Assembly (NCBI RefSeq): GCF_000344805.1
Contig: NC_020453.1
Location: 7,101,001-7,165,000, forward strand
DNA from: Bradyrhizobium oligotrophicum S58
GTDB taxonomy: Bacteria > Pseudomonadota > Alphaproteobacteria > Rhizobiales > Xanthobacteraceae
Length of the DNA: 64,000 nt
Direction of reading: 5' to 3'
Below, piece by piece: positions 46,007 to 53,865 of this stretch (position 1 is its first letter; every line of letters starts with the position of its first letter). Position numbers and translations under genes: made by a program. The notes under the pieces are model-generated. The model was not told the DNA's origin and ran no database searches. It saw only the letters and a program-made list of their open reading frames with translations.

Positions 46007-46168
46007 CCCGTTCCAACTGAATTGCGTTGGCGGGCAACTGGACGGACAGGCCTCGCGTTGCGATCGCAAGGCTTCGTCCGGAAGACCTGTCATGCAAACG
46101 GCCGATGATCCCACGGCCGCACTGAGACGTCATAGACCCATCCTCCATCGTCCTGCCGGAGAAACGCC

Positions 46169-47020
46169 GTGGCCCACCCTGCCTTGTCGCCCGACCACAC
46201 CGCCGTCGTCACCGGAGGCGCCTCCGGCATCGGCCTCGCCGCGGCGCTGCGCTTCGCCGATCTCGGCATGAACGTCTGCGTCGCCGATGCCGACGAGGCG
46301 CGGCTGCGCGAGACGCGGGCGCGGCTCACCGCCGTGGCCAAGGGCGGCGAGGCCGCGATCATGACCGTCAAGGTCGATGTCAGCCGGCGCAACGATGTGA
46401 TCGATCTCGAACAAGCGGTGCGGACCCGCTTCGGCGCGGTCGACGTGCTGATGAACAATGCCGGCATCCAGCCGGGCAGCAGGATGCTCGCCGACGACAA
46501 CTGGCAGCGTATTCTCGGCGTCAACCTGTGGGGCATCATTCACGGCTCGCAGGTGTTCGCGCCCAACATGATCGCGCAAGGACGGCCGGCGCTGATCATC
46601 AACACCGGCTCCAAGCAGGGCATCACGACGCCGCCCGGCGATCCCGCCTATAATGTCTCCAAAGCCGGGGTGAAGGCGTTCACCGAGGCGCTGCAGCACG
46701 AGTTGCGCAACATGGCCGACTGCAAGGTGACGGCGCATCTGTTCATCCCGGGCTTCGTGTTCACGCCGCTGACCGCCAACGGCCGGCTCGAGAAGCCCGC
46801 CGCGGCGTGGACGCCCGAGCAGACGGTCGACTTCATGCTGGAGCGCGTTCAGGCCGGCGACTTCTACGTGCTGTGCCCGGACAACGACGTGCCGCGCGCG
46901 CTCGACGAGCGGCGCATCCTGTGGGCGGCCGGCGACATCGTCGAGAACCGGCCGCCGCTGTCGCGCTGGCATGCCGACCATGCCGAGGCGTTCGCCGCCT
47001 TTGTAAAGAAATCGCCATGA
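46169..47020 (+). CDS. Short-chain dehydrogenase/reductase
   Basis: The 283-residue SDR has the nucleotide motif TGGASGIG (15-22), NNAG (96-99), a serine in INTGSKQG and the catalytic YNVSK (Y161, K165). The GTG start follows CCGGAGAAACGCC. NAD(P)-dependent oxidation or reduction of an alcohol or ketone is likely; the substrate is unknown. The C-terminal third (RVQAGDFYVLCPDNDVPRAL) resembles a subgroup annotated as SDR oxidoreductases in rhizobia. Confidence 0.92.
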   Translation: MAHPALSPDHTAVVTGGASGIGLAAALRFADLGMNVCVADADEARLRETRARLTAVAKGGEAAIMTVKVDVSRRNDVIDLEQAVRTRFGAVDVLMNNAGIQPGSRMLADDNWQRILGVNLWGIIHGSQVFAPNMIAQGRPALIINTGSKQGITTPPGDPAYNVSKAGVKAFTEALQHELRNMADCKVTAHLFIPGFVFTPLTANGRLEKPAAAWTPEQTVDFMLERVQAGDFYVLCPDNDVPRALDERRILWAAGDIVENRPPLSRWHADHAEAFAAFVKKSP

Positions 47021-47422
47021 TCCTGCCACGTCGGGGCGGCGGCGTGTCGTAGCCGGCGCGTCCCGCCGCGGGGTCCCCGACGCGTCGGATCGTCGCAAGG
47101 GGCGGGGACGGTTGCAAAGCCTCCGTCGCGCCCGATCGAATCGGCGCGATGGAAACGTTTGTAGTTTGCGCATTTCCCACTCACGCTGCGTCGCGCGGAG
47201 CCCTACGCGCAGAGCAACGTCAAGCTCCGCGATGTCGCAGCAAGGGCGCTGCGCAGGCCGGCACGCCGCACGGCAATCTGACGCAGACGCATTTCACAAA
47301 CCGTGCGCGAAGCAGCCACGAAGACATCGGCAGATGGCGGCATCACACGCCCCCGATCGGCCACGACCTCCCGAGCGTCGGCCGATTCGCGATGCGGCGT
47401 AGCTCAGGGGAGTCCGTCGGAC
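47021..47422. other. Intergenic region without a recognisable gene
   Basis: Holds a GC-rich symmetric stretch (CGCGTCCCGCCGCGGGGTCC region, 47058-47085) and the leader of the histidine-rich protein gene. The sequence GCGGCGTAGCTCAGGGGAG near 47393 mimics a tRNA D-arm, but no tRNA follows. Confidence 0.5.
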
Positions 47423-49024
47423 ATGACGCGCCATCACCGTCACCATCACGACAATCACCAGAACGATCACCACCACAATCATCACGACCATCATCACCAC
47501 GCGCATCATCACAATCATCATTGCCAGCCGCAGCCTCCCGCTCCGCCGCCCCCTCCTACTCCGCCAACACCGACGCCGCAGCCGCCCGCGCTCGGCTTTG
47601 CCGATCTCGGCGTCGTGTTCAACGACGCCACGCGCTTCCTCGAGGGCGGGCTGTGGCGCAATGCCGTCGAGGAAGGCGGGCAAGGGCTCGGCAGCGTCTT
47701 CAACTACACCGGCGATCTCACCGTGGTGCAGGACGGCCTCAAGGCGGCCATTGCCGCCGGCCAGTTCAGTGGCCAGACGCTCGCCAACGTCAACACCATT
47801 CTCGCCGACATCACCGTGGCAATCGACGCCGCCACGGCGTCGGTGAACGGCGGCGGCCGCTTCGGCAGCATCGCCGCGGCGGAGACCGCGCTGCGCAGCG
47901 CCCATCTCGACATCCTCGACATCGTCGGCAGGGACGCGAACCTTTCAGGCCAAGCGACCAATGCCGACGGCGTCACCGGCTTCCTGCAGGTGCCGGCGCT
48001 GCTGCCCGAGGGCGTGACGGCAGCGAATGCGGCCAAGGGCACGCTGGCCGAACTCGGCCTGATCTTCAACGATGCCGCCAACCGCCTGCTCGGCGGCGTC
48101 AATGCTGGCAATGTCGACATCATCCAGGACGACGTCGATGCGTTGATCGCGGGCCTCAATGCGCTCGTCGCCGCCAACCCGCTGCAGTTCGGCGGCCTGA
48201 CTGGCGTGCACGCGCTCGCGATCATCGACCAGCTCGCGCTCGTCAACACCCACATCAACGGCGCGGCGGGGAATGTCGACATCGGCCGCGCGCTCAACGA
48301 TGACTTCCTCGACATCATCGACATCGTCGCCGGCGACACCAACCTCGCCAACATGGCGCAGCAGAACGGCCTCAACGGCTGGTCGCAGTTCGGCGACTTC
48401 CTCAATCCGACTCCGGCCTATCAGGACAACCAGGCGCAGACCGAGTTCTGGGCCACGTTCATCGCGCAGTCCAACGCGCTCGGCAAGGCGGCGATCGCGG
48501 CCGTCAAGTCGGGCGATGCCGCTGCGATGGCGCAGGTCACCGCCGACCTGATGACCTTCAAGAAGGACGTCACCGATTTCGACGCGGCGCAGGGCGGCAT
48601 CTTCCAGGCCCGCTTCGACAACGAGCTGCTCGGCGACCAGAGCACGCTCGGCGCCGAGATCGCAAAAATCCTCGAGGGCTTCCAGACCGGCAACAAGGCG
48701 CTGGTCGCGGCCGCCGCCGACCAGATGCACCAGAACGCGGCCGATGTCGGCGGCAACAACATCCCGGTCAATGGCGGCGCCTACAATGTCGACGGCACCA
48801 CGGCCGCCCAGGTGCTGGCGACCACCGGCGGCGGCGCCGATGCCGCCGCGCTGCTGGCGGCGATCACCGCAGCGCCGGGCACGAACGTGATCATGCTGGC
48901 GGGGGCGATGCCGTCATCCCATGCCAGCGCCGGGCCGGCGATGGCGGCAATGGAGGCGCCACAGCTCGACATGTCGCAGATCGAGATGTCGCAACAGCAT
49001 GCCCACCATCACATGTGGGCCTGA
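47423..49024 (+). CDS. Histidine-rich tandem-repeat protein of unknown function
   Basis: The 533-residue protein opens with about 20 histidines within residues 4-33 and a cysteine, then a proline-rich linker (35-55). Two related units of about 100 residues follow (62-170 and 211-306). They share LGxxFNDAxxxLxGG at the start and LDIxDIVxxDxNL at the end. A helical region (about 335-445) and an Ala/Gly-rich part lead to a C-terminal SQQHAHHHMWA. There is no signal peptide or membrane helix. Nickel or zinc storage, or a surface role by non-classical export, are guesses. The ATG at 47423 follows AGGGGAG. It is GC-rich like its neighbours. Confidence 0.8.
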   Translation: MTRHHRHHHDNHQNDHHHNHHDHHHHAHHHNHHCQPQPPAPPPPPTPPTPTPQPPALGFADLGVVFNDATRFLEGGLWRNAVEEGGQGLGSVFNYTGDLTVVQDGLKAAIAAGQFSGQTLANVNTILADITVAIDAATASVNGGGRFGSIAAAETALRSAHLDILDIVGRDANLSGQATNADGVTGFLQVPALLPEGVTAANAAKGTLAELGLIFNDAANRLLGGVNAGNVDIIQDDVDALIAGLNALVAANPLQFGGLTGVHALAIIDQLALVNTHINGAAGNVDIGRALNDDFLDIIDIVAGDTNLANMAQQNGLNGWSQFGDFLNPTPAYQDNQAQTEFWATFIAQSNALGKAAIAAVKSGDAAAMAQVTADLMTFKKDVTDFDAAQGGIFQARFDNELLGDQSTLGAEIAKILEGFQTGNKALVAAAADQMHQNAADVGGNNIPVNGGAYNVDGTTAAQVLATTGGGADAAALLAAITAAPGTNVIMLAGAMPSSHASAGPAMAAMEAPQLDMSQIEMSQQHAHHHMWA

Positions 49025-49031
49025 TCACGAG

Positions 49032-50225
49032 CTACTCAGGCGCCTGCAGCAACAGGCGCCTGACGAGTGCGAGCGCGGTCTCGGTGGCCGGGTCGGCCGA
49101 GATCACGGAGACCGCGAGCACGATCAGATCGACCGGCTCGTGCGACAGAACGACCACATGCGTGGCGTGGCGCGCCTTCATCAGCGCCACCATGCGTTCG
49201 ACCGCGGGATCGGTCGCAGCCAGCCCCCACGGCGCATCGGCCCGGCGCAGCACGCGCCGTGACGCGAGAAACTCGCGCAGCAGCGGCGGATCATAGGCGG
49301 CGAGCTCAGCCTCGCGATAGCGGCGCGCGCTCTCGAAGATCGGCTGCCGCGTGAGCTCGGCAATCAGCTCGTCGCGCGTTGTCGCGGTCGAGGCGCCGAT
49401 CGAATCCAGCACGCCTGGCTCGCGCGCGTCCAGCACCGCCCGCAACGCATCCGTCATCAGCCCGATCGTGAGCACGCCGGCGACGGTCACCGCGCAGAAG
49501 CGCATCAATTGCGCCGCATCGACGTCGCGCGACAGCGCGGCGGCGGCACCGCCGAGCAGGGCCGCACCGGTGATCCGCAACACTGTCAGCAGCACTCCCT
49601 GGCGCTGCGCTTCCGCGCTCGCTCCGGCAATGAGGATCGCGGTGACCGCGAGCAGCGCGCCCAATGCGCCGAGCCGCACCGGCATGTCCGGCGCCAGCAC
49701 GCGGAAATCGGTGATGATGAAGGGAATGACAATGATCGCGCCGAAGGCGACGCGATCGATGGCGCGATTCTCCCAGGCGAGCAGGCTCGTCCGGTCACGG
49801 CGCAGCAGCAGCAGCGCGCAGACCGCAAAGCCGGCGAGCTGAAACGCCGACAGCACCACGGTATGAAGGTTCTCGAACTCGACCGGACCGAGCGCACCGG
49901 CGAGCGCGAGAACCACGCCGCCGCCGAGCGCTGCAGCCTTCAGCCGGCGCCGCGCATGCCGACGCAACAGGCCCTCGGTGACGATCAGCGCACCGAGCGG
50001 GATCAGCGCTGCCGGAATCAGCGAGATGCGATCGAGTGTGGTGTTGTCGGTCCACCAGGCCACGCCGCGCAGCAGGAACAGCGCCGCGACCAGTCCGAGC
50101 ATGACCACGAGCCGCGCCGTCAGCGGTCCCCTCGGGTCGCGTCGGTGCAGCATCGCGGCGGCAACCGCGAGGCCGATGGCGCCGCACAGATTGACGAGCG
50201 AGTCGGCAACCACGCTCGGCATCAT
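49032..50225 (-). CDS. Polytopic membrane protein of unknown function
   Basis: The 397-residue product has about eight hydrophobic helices in its first 260 residues (for example GLAVAAAMLHRR, LVVMLGLVAALFLL, AALGGGVVLALAGALG). A soluble C-terminal part of about 130 residues contains MKARHATHVVVLSHEPVDLI. It looks like a membrane sensor or transporter accessory. The start ATG overlaps the stop of the upstream GNAT-like gene (ATGA), so the two form one operon. No known family recognised. Confidence 0.75.
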   Translation of the reverse strand: MMPSVVADSLVNLCGAIGLAVAAAMLHRRDPRGPLTARLVVMLGLVAALFLLRGVAWWTDNTTLDRISLIPAALIPLGALIVTEGLLRRHARRRLKAAALGGGVVLALAGALGPVEFENLHTVVLSAFQLAGFAVCALLLLRRDRTSLLAWENRAIDRVAFGAIIVIPFIITDFRVLAPDMPVRLGALGALLAVTAILIAGASAEAQRQGVLLTVLRITGAALLGGAAAALSRDVDAAQLMRFCAVTVAGVLTIGLMTDALRAVLDAREPGVLDSIGASTATTRDELIAELTRQPIFESARRYREAELAAYDPPLLREFLASRRVLRRADAPWGLAATDPAVERMVALMKARHATHVVVLSHEPVDLIVLAVSVISADPATETALALVRRLLLQAPE

Positions 50226-51226
50226 GGCGCGACCTCGCCGGACGGCAGGCGCGGACGCAAGGTGCCGAAGCTGCGCTTGTCGTCGAGCCAATGCACCAGC
50301 GGCAGGATCATCCGCTGCAGCGCCAGCATGGCGGATGCCGCGAGCAGCGCCGGCAGCGAGCCGGAGGGAATTTCGCGCAGCAGATAGCGGCGGGCGGCGG
50401 CGAGATCGATGCGGCCGAGCTGCAGCAGATCGTCGCCCCTGACATAGTTGAGCTCGCGGGCGCAGAAGCCGTTGTAGATGTCGTCGCGATGCTTTGGCGC
50501 GTCGTCATACGTCTTCTTCAGCGCGTCAGAGCCGCCGGTATAGGCATTGGTGATGACGAAGCTGTTCTCGTCGAAGCCGGCCTCGTCGCCGACGCCGAAC
50601 ACCGCCCGATGCGCCCGCATGATGCCACGTGCGAGCTGCAGATGATCAAAGCTCTGCCGCGCCTGCGGCAGCGGCGACGGATAGACGTCGGAGAAGGTCT
50701 CGCAGACCATGCCGGCCACCGCGGGCACCTGCGTGACGTTGGAGATCCATTTCGGCCGCAGGCCGTCGCGGATGAACAGCAGCAGGGTGGTCAGGCCGTA
50801 GAGCACGCCGGAGAGACCCTTGCCGCGCGCCTCCGGATCGACCATCACCAGCCCGAGATGGATCACCTGCTGCGTCTCGCCGTCGCGCGCGACCTGCATC
50901 ACCGCGAGCGCATTGAAGGCGATCGGCCGGCCGCTCGCTTCCTCGGACACCAGCGTGATGATGGCGCGGGCGAGCGCCTCGCGCTGACCGGAGAAGATGC
51001 CATAGGTGAGATCGCCGGCGGGCAGCGTCCTGCCGGCAATGGTGCGGAGATCGGCGACGAGCGCGGCGAGCGCCGCATCGTCCAACGTCGTACCCGGGCT
51101 CTCGACGATGCGCGTGCGCAACTCCGCATGGGTGCGCAGCGACAGGTCCATCGCCTCCTGCCCCAGCGCTTTCAGCCAGAAGCCGACATTGTCCCTGATA
51201 CGCCCGGCCACCGCGACGATGTTCAT
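50222..51226 (-). CDS. GNAT-like acetyltransferase domain protein
   Basis: The 334-residue protein carries a GNAT-type acyl-CoA motif, IHLGLVMVDPEARGKGLSGV (about 120-139), with the expected R-G-K-G-L-S turn after a strand. The N-terminal 100 residues are helical. The C-terminal third is rich in Arg and Leu and includes GFCARELNYVRGDDLLQLGR. The substrate is unknown. It is the first gene of an operon with the membrane protein, which suggests modification of a membrane or surface component. Confidence 0.75.
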   Translation of the reverse strand: MNIVAVAGRIRDNVGFWLKALGQEAMDLSLRTHAELRTRIVESPGTTLDDAALAALVADLRTIAGRTLPAGDLTYGIFSGQREALARAIITLVSEEASGRPIAFNALAVMQVARDGETQQVIHLGLVMVDPEARGKGLSGVLYGLTTLLLFIRDGLRPKWISNVTQVPAVAGMVCETFSDVYPSPLPQARQSFDHLQLARGIMRAHRAVFGVGDEAGFDENSFVITNAYTGGSDALKKTYDDAPKHRDDIYNGFCARELNYVRGDDLLQLGRIDLAAARRYLLREIPSGSLPALLAASAMLALQRMILPLVHWLDDKRSFGTLRPRLPSGEVAP

Positions 51227-51523
51227 GCCTCAACCTAACACGGCGTGATCCGAACGGCGCAGCCGGGATCATGGCCTGCCCTGGTCGATCTATACTTTGG
51301 TGCTGTTAATTCACGATAACGAGGAGGCGCGGAGCCTTTGCAAGGGTAAACGCAGGTTGAACGACCGCAAGCGGTGGACACCATCGCATCCACCGCCTGC
51401 ACGCACGCCGACCGTGCTGGTTCGAAGCGTCATCGGCGAACTCAGTGACCCCTCTTGTCCAGGGGTCTACTGAGGTCCAGTTCTTCGGATGATGGCCTCG
51501 GGCTAGCACCGCAGTGACGGTCT

Positions 51524-51682
51524 ACTCCCTCTCCCCGTTCTTCGCGGGGCCGCGACGAGCTACGCTCGCGCTGAGAGGGGTGGGGTGAGGGGCAGCCACG
51601 CGCACCAGCCCAGCAGAGAGTCCTCCTCACCCAGATTGCATCTTCAATGCAATCCGGCCTCTCCCCGCACGCGGGGAGAGGC
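51524..51682. repeat. CTCTCCCCG...GGGGAGAG repeat, copy 4 of 4
   Basis: Same element as at 35.6, 38.1 and 39.5 kb, but with an insertion GCCGCGACGAGCTACGCTCG in its left arm. It ends 25 bases before the YiaA-like gene. The preceding 51227-51523 stretch holds no gene that I can support. Confidence 0.88.
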
Positions 51683-51706
51683 GAAGAAAGCGAGGTTTCC
51701 GCCGGC

Positions 51707-51982
51707 TCACGCCGCCTTCGACACCTCCATCAGCAGGCGCTCGGCGCGGGCGTCTTCGATGCGGTTGACGAGCTTGCCGCTCTCGTGGCGGTCGCGCAGC
51801 GTCTTGGTCAGGGTGACGCAGGTCTGCACCAGCATGACGATGCCCATCGTCAGATAGCCCTTCATCCAGAGGTCGATCGGCATGAAGAAGACGCCGAGGG
51901 CAACGAGGAAGGCGGAGGCGCCGAACGACGCGTAGGAGAAGGTGACGAAGGCGCTGCTGTGGGGCTGGGCGTTCTGGTTCAT
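51707..51982 (-). CDS. YiaA/YiaB-type inner-membrane protein
   Basis: The 91-residue product has two transmembrane helices (FVTFSYASFGASAFLVALGV and LTMGIVMLVQTCVTLTKTL) separated by FFMPIDLWMKGY, the YiaAB two-helix pattern. A short charged tail follows (RIEDARAERLLMEV). It is the second gene after the PspA-like gene (60-base gap) and probably shares its promoter and TetR control. It may be the membrane anchor for the PspA-type stress response. Confidence 0.88.
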   Translation of the reverse strand: MNQNAQPHSSAFVTFSYASFGASAFLVALGVFFMPIDLWMKGYLTMGIVMLVQTCVTLTKTLRDRHESGKLVNRIEDARAERLLMEVSKAA

Positions 51983-52042
51983 GGTCGGCTCCTGTGATGA
52001 CAGTTGGTTGGTTGAGTGCGTTGTGATCTGTGGTGACGAAGA

Positions 52043-52741
52043 TCAGTTGGCGGGGGCGGTGCGGCCGGCCTTCAGCCGCGCCAGCACATCGTCGGCGGTG
52101 GTCTTGATGCGCGGGCCAAAGCCCTGCTCGGCAAGCTTCTCGGCGGTGGTGATCGGCCCCGTCGCGGCGTCGAGCTCCATCAGCGCCTCGTCGGCGGCCT
52201 GGGCCTCGATCTGGCGCTCGCGCAGCCGCTTCAGGGTCGCCTCGGCCTCGGGCAAGGTGCATTCGTAGGGACGCGCCGCCTCGATGCCGCCGCGCCTGAG
52301 ATTGCGGACGGCCTCCGAAGCGCGGGCGATGCGCCGGCCGCGGTCGAGCTCGGCAATGCGCGCTTCGGCATTGGCGACGTGCCGCTTCAGCCGGGTGATC
52401 TCGGTGGCGAACAGCGCCCGCGCCGTCCTGGCGGCGTCGCGCTCGGCTTCGAGGCCGGCGATGGCGTGCGCGGCCTCACGGGCCAGATCCTCGCGGCCGC
52501 CGTCGAGCGCCGCGGTCGCGCGCACTTCGAGGTCGACGATCCGCGCCATGGTGGCCTCGAGCCGCCTGCCCTCCTGCTGGTCCTGTGCGATGGCCAGCGC
52601 CAGCGCGCGCTTGCTGCGATCGACCGCGGCCGCCGCGTCACGCAATTGCTGATCCAGGATCAGCAGTGCGGTACGGTCCTGCAGTTCCTCCTCCGCGACG
52701 GCCACTGTGCCCCGAAACAGCGTGAGAACGGTCTTGAACAT
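52043..52741 (-). CDS. PspA/IM30-family protein
   Basis: The 232-residue protein is almost entirely helical coiled coil, from MFKTVLTLFRGTVAVAEEEL through DQQLRDAAAAVDRSKRALAL to the charged C-terminus. PspA proteins bind damaged inner membrane and stabilise it. The ATG at 52739-52741 follows GGGAGCTCACA. Three TetR-type operators lie in the 103-base gap to the divergent regulator, so repression by that TetR is likely. The frame is open further upstream only through operator sequence. Confidence 0.85.
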   Translation of the reverse strand: MFKTVLTLFRGTVAVAEEELQDRTALLILDQQLRDAAAAVDRSKRALALAIAQDQQEGRRLEATMARIVDLEVRATAALDGGREDLAREAAHAIAGLEAERDAARTARALFATEITRLKRHVANAEARIAELDRGRRIARASEAVRNLRRGGIEAARPYECTLPEAEATLKRLRERQIEAQAADEALMELDAATGPITTAEKLAEQGFGPRIKTTADDVLARLKAGRTAPAN

Positions 52742-52757
52742 TGTGAGCTCCCTGTTA

Positions 52758-52829
52758 TGAGCATCGCTCATGGGTTTTCTTGTAGCGCAAACATGAGCGC
52801 CGCTCAAGAGATTTTATGAGCACCGCTCA
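52758..52829. promoter_or_regulatory. Three tandem TetR-type operators
   Basis: The 13-base palindrome TGAGC-N3-GCTCA occurs three times, at 52758-52770 (N3 = ATC), 52794-52806 (GCC) and 52817-52829 (ACC). The two arms are perfect in each. All three lie between the pspA-like and tetR genes, so the TetR protein probably represses both directions. Confidence 0.85.
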
Positions 52830-52844
52830 AGATTTTGGTTAACG

Positions 52845-53462
52845 ATGTCTAAAACGTTGGAAAGACGTGCGAAACAGCGCGAGGCCCTGATCGAGGCCGC
52901 CGAGCGGATGATCAAAACCAAGGGCCTTGCCGGCCTGAAGACGCGCGAGCTCGCCCAGGAGATCGGGGTCGCCAATGGCGCAGTCTACAATCTGGTCGCC
53001 GATGTCGACGAGCTGGTGCTGATGATCGGATCACGTACGCTGGCGCGGCTCGACGCCGAGTTGTCGGCTGCCGAAAGCGCCGGCCCGCCCGGCCCGGAGG
53101 CGGCGCTGGTGCGCATCGCCATCGCCTATTGCGACTTCGCCGCCCACAATCTCGAACTATGGCGCGCGCTGTTCGAGCATCGCATGCCGTCCGAGAAGCC
53201 GCTGCCCGATTGGGCGATAGCCGACCAGATGCATCTGTTCCGCCACATCCACGAGCCGCTCGCCGCCCTGTTTCCGCAGCGGTCGTTCGACGACATCAGC
53301 GTCACCGCGCGCAGCCTGTTCTCGGCCGTTCACGGCATGGTCGCGCTCGGGCTCGAGCAGAAGCTGATCGCGGTGCCGCTCGCAGCCTTGCGCGCGCAGA
53401 TCGCGACGATGGTGAAGGCGATGGTGACGGGGCTGGTGGCGGAGGAGAAGACCGGCCGGTGA
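52845..53462 (+). CDS. TetR-family transcriptional regulator
   Basis: The 205-residue protein has the TetR N-terminal helix-turn-helix (TRELAQEIGVANGAVYNLVA, about 34-53) and a helical C-terminal ligand domain with a TetR_C-like WRALFEHRMPSE segment. It starts 15 bases after the last of three identical operators and is divergent from the PspA-like gene, a standard autoregulated repressor arrangement. The inducer is unknown. Confidence 0.93.
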   Translation: MSKTLERRAKQREALIEAAERMIKTKGLAGLKTRELAQEIGVANGAVYNLVADVDELVLMIGSRTLARLDAELSAAESAGPPGPEAALVRIAIAYCDFAAHNLELWRALFEHRMPSEKPLPDWAIADQMHLFRHIHEPLAALFPQRSFDDISVTARSLFSAVHGMVALGLEQKLIAVPLAALRAQIATMVKAMVTGLVAEEKTGR

Positions 53463-53865
53463 CGAGAAGCTTGAAGTCGAACGCAGTGTCGCGATCAGGG
53501 ACAATCAGACGTCGCTGCAGCTAACAACCAAATACGACTGTATCTCGCAGTGTCTCTGCTAGTTGAGGTCTCGCAACGGCGTAACTTCATCCGACTTCAG
53601 CCGGAATTGACGAACAGAACAAACTGCTGCCGCATTGCTTCGCAGTATGATGACGACGTTCGGACTTGTTCCAGACAACATGTCGGGGAACCTGACGATC
53701 GACAAGCAATCAAACACTCGATGATGAGTGTGAGCCCGTGGGATTTGCGCACGAGTTGGCGCAAGGCTACGTCTATCTGGCCGGCAGCATCTGCAATGTA
53801 TGGCCGCCGCGCGATCCAAGAAAAAATTCCAACGACGACAGGACGCGCGGGGCAAGGGGGAAATC
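53463..53865. other. Intergenic region without a recognisable gene
   Basis: About 400 bases with no repeat copy and no strong hairpin. A weak TTGACG element near 53607 could be part of a promoter for the solute-receptor gene. Confidence 0.45.

Noticed and set aside
47393..47420. A tRNA-like start (GGCGTAGCTCAGGGGAG)
   Set aside because: There is no anticodon arm, T arm (GGTTCGAATCC-type) or matching acceptor strand downstream. The histidine-rich protein gene begins at once.
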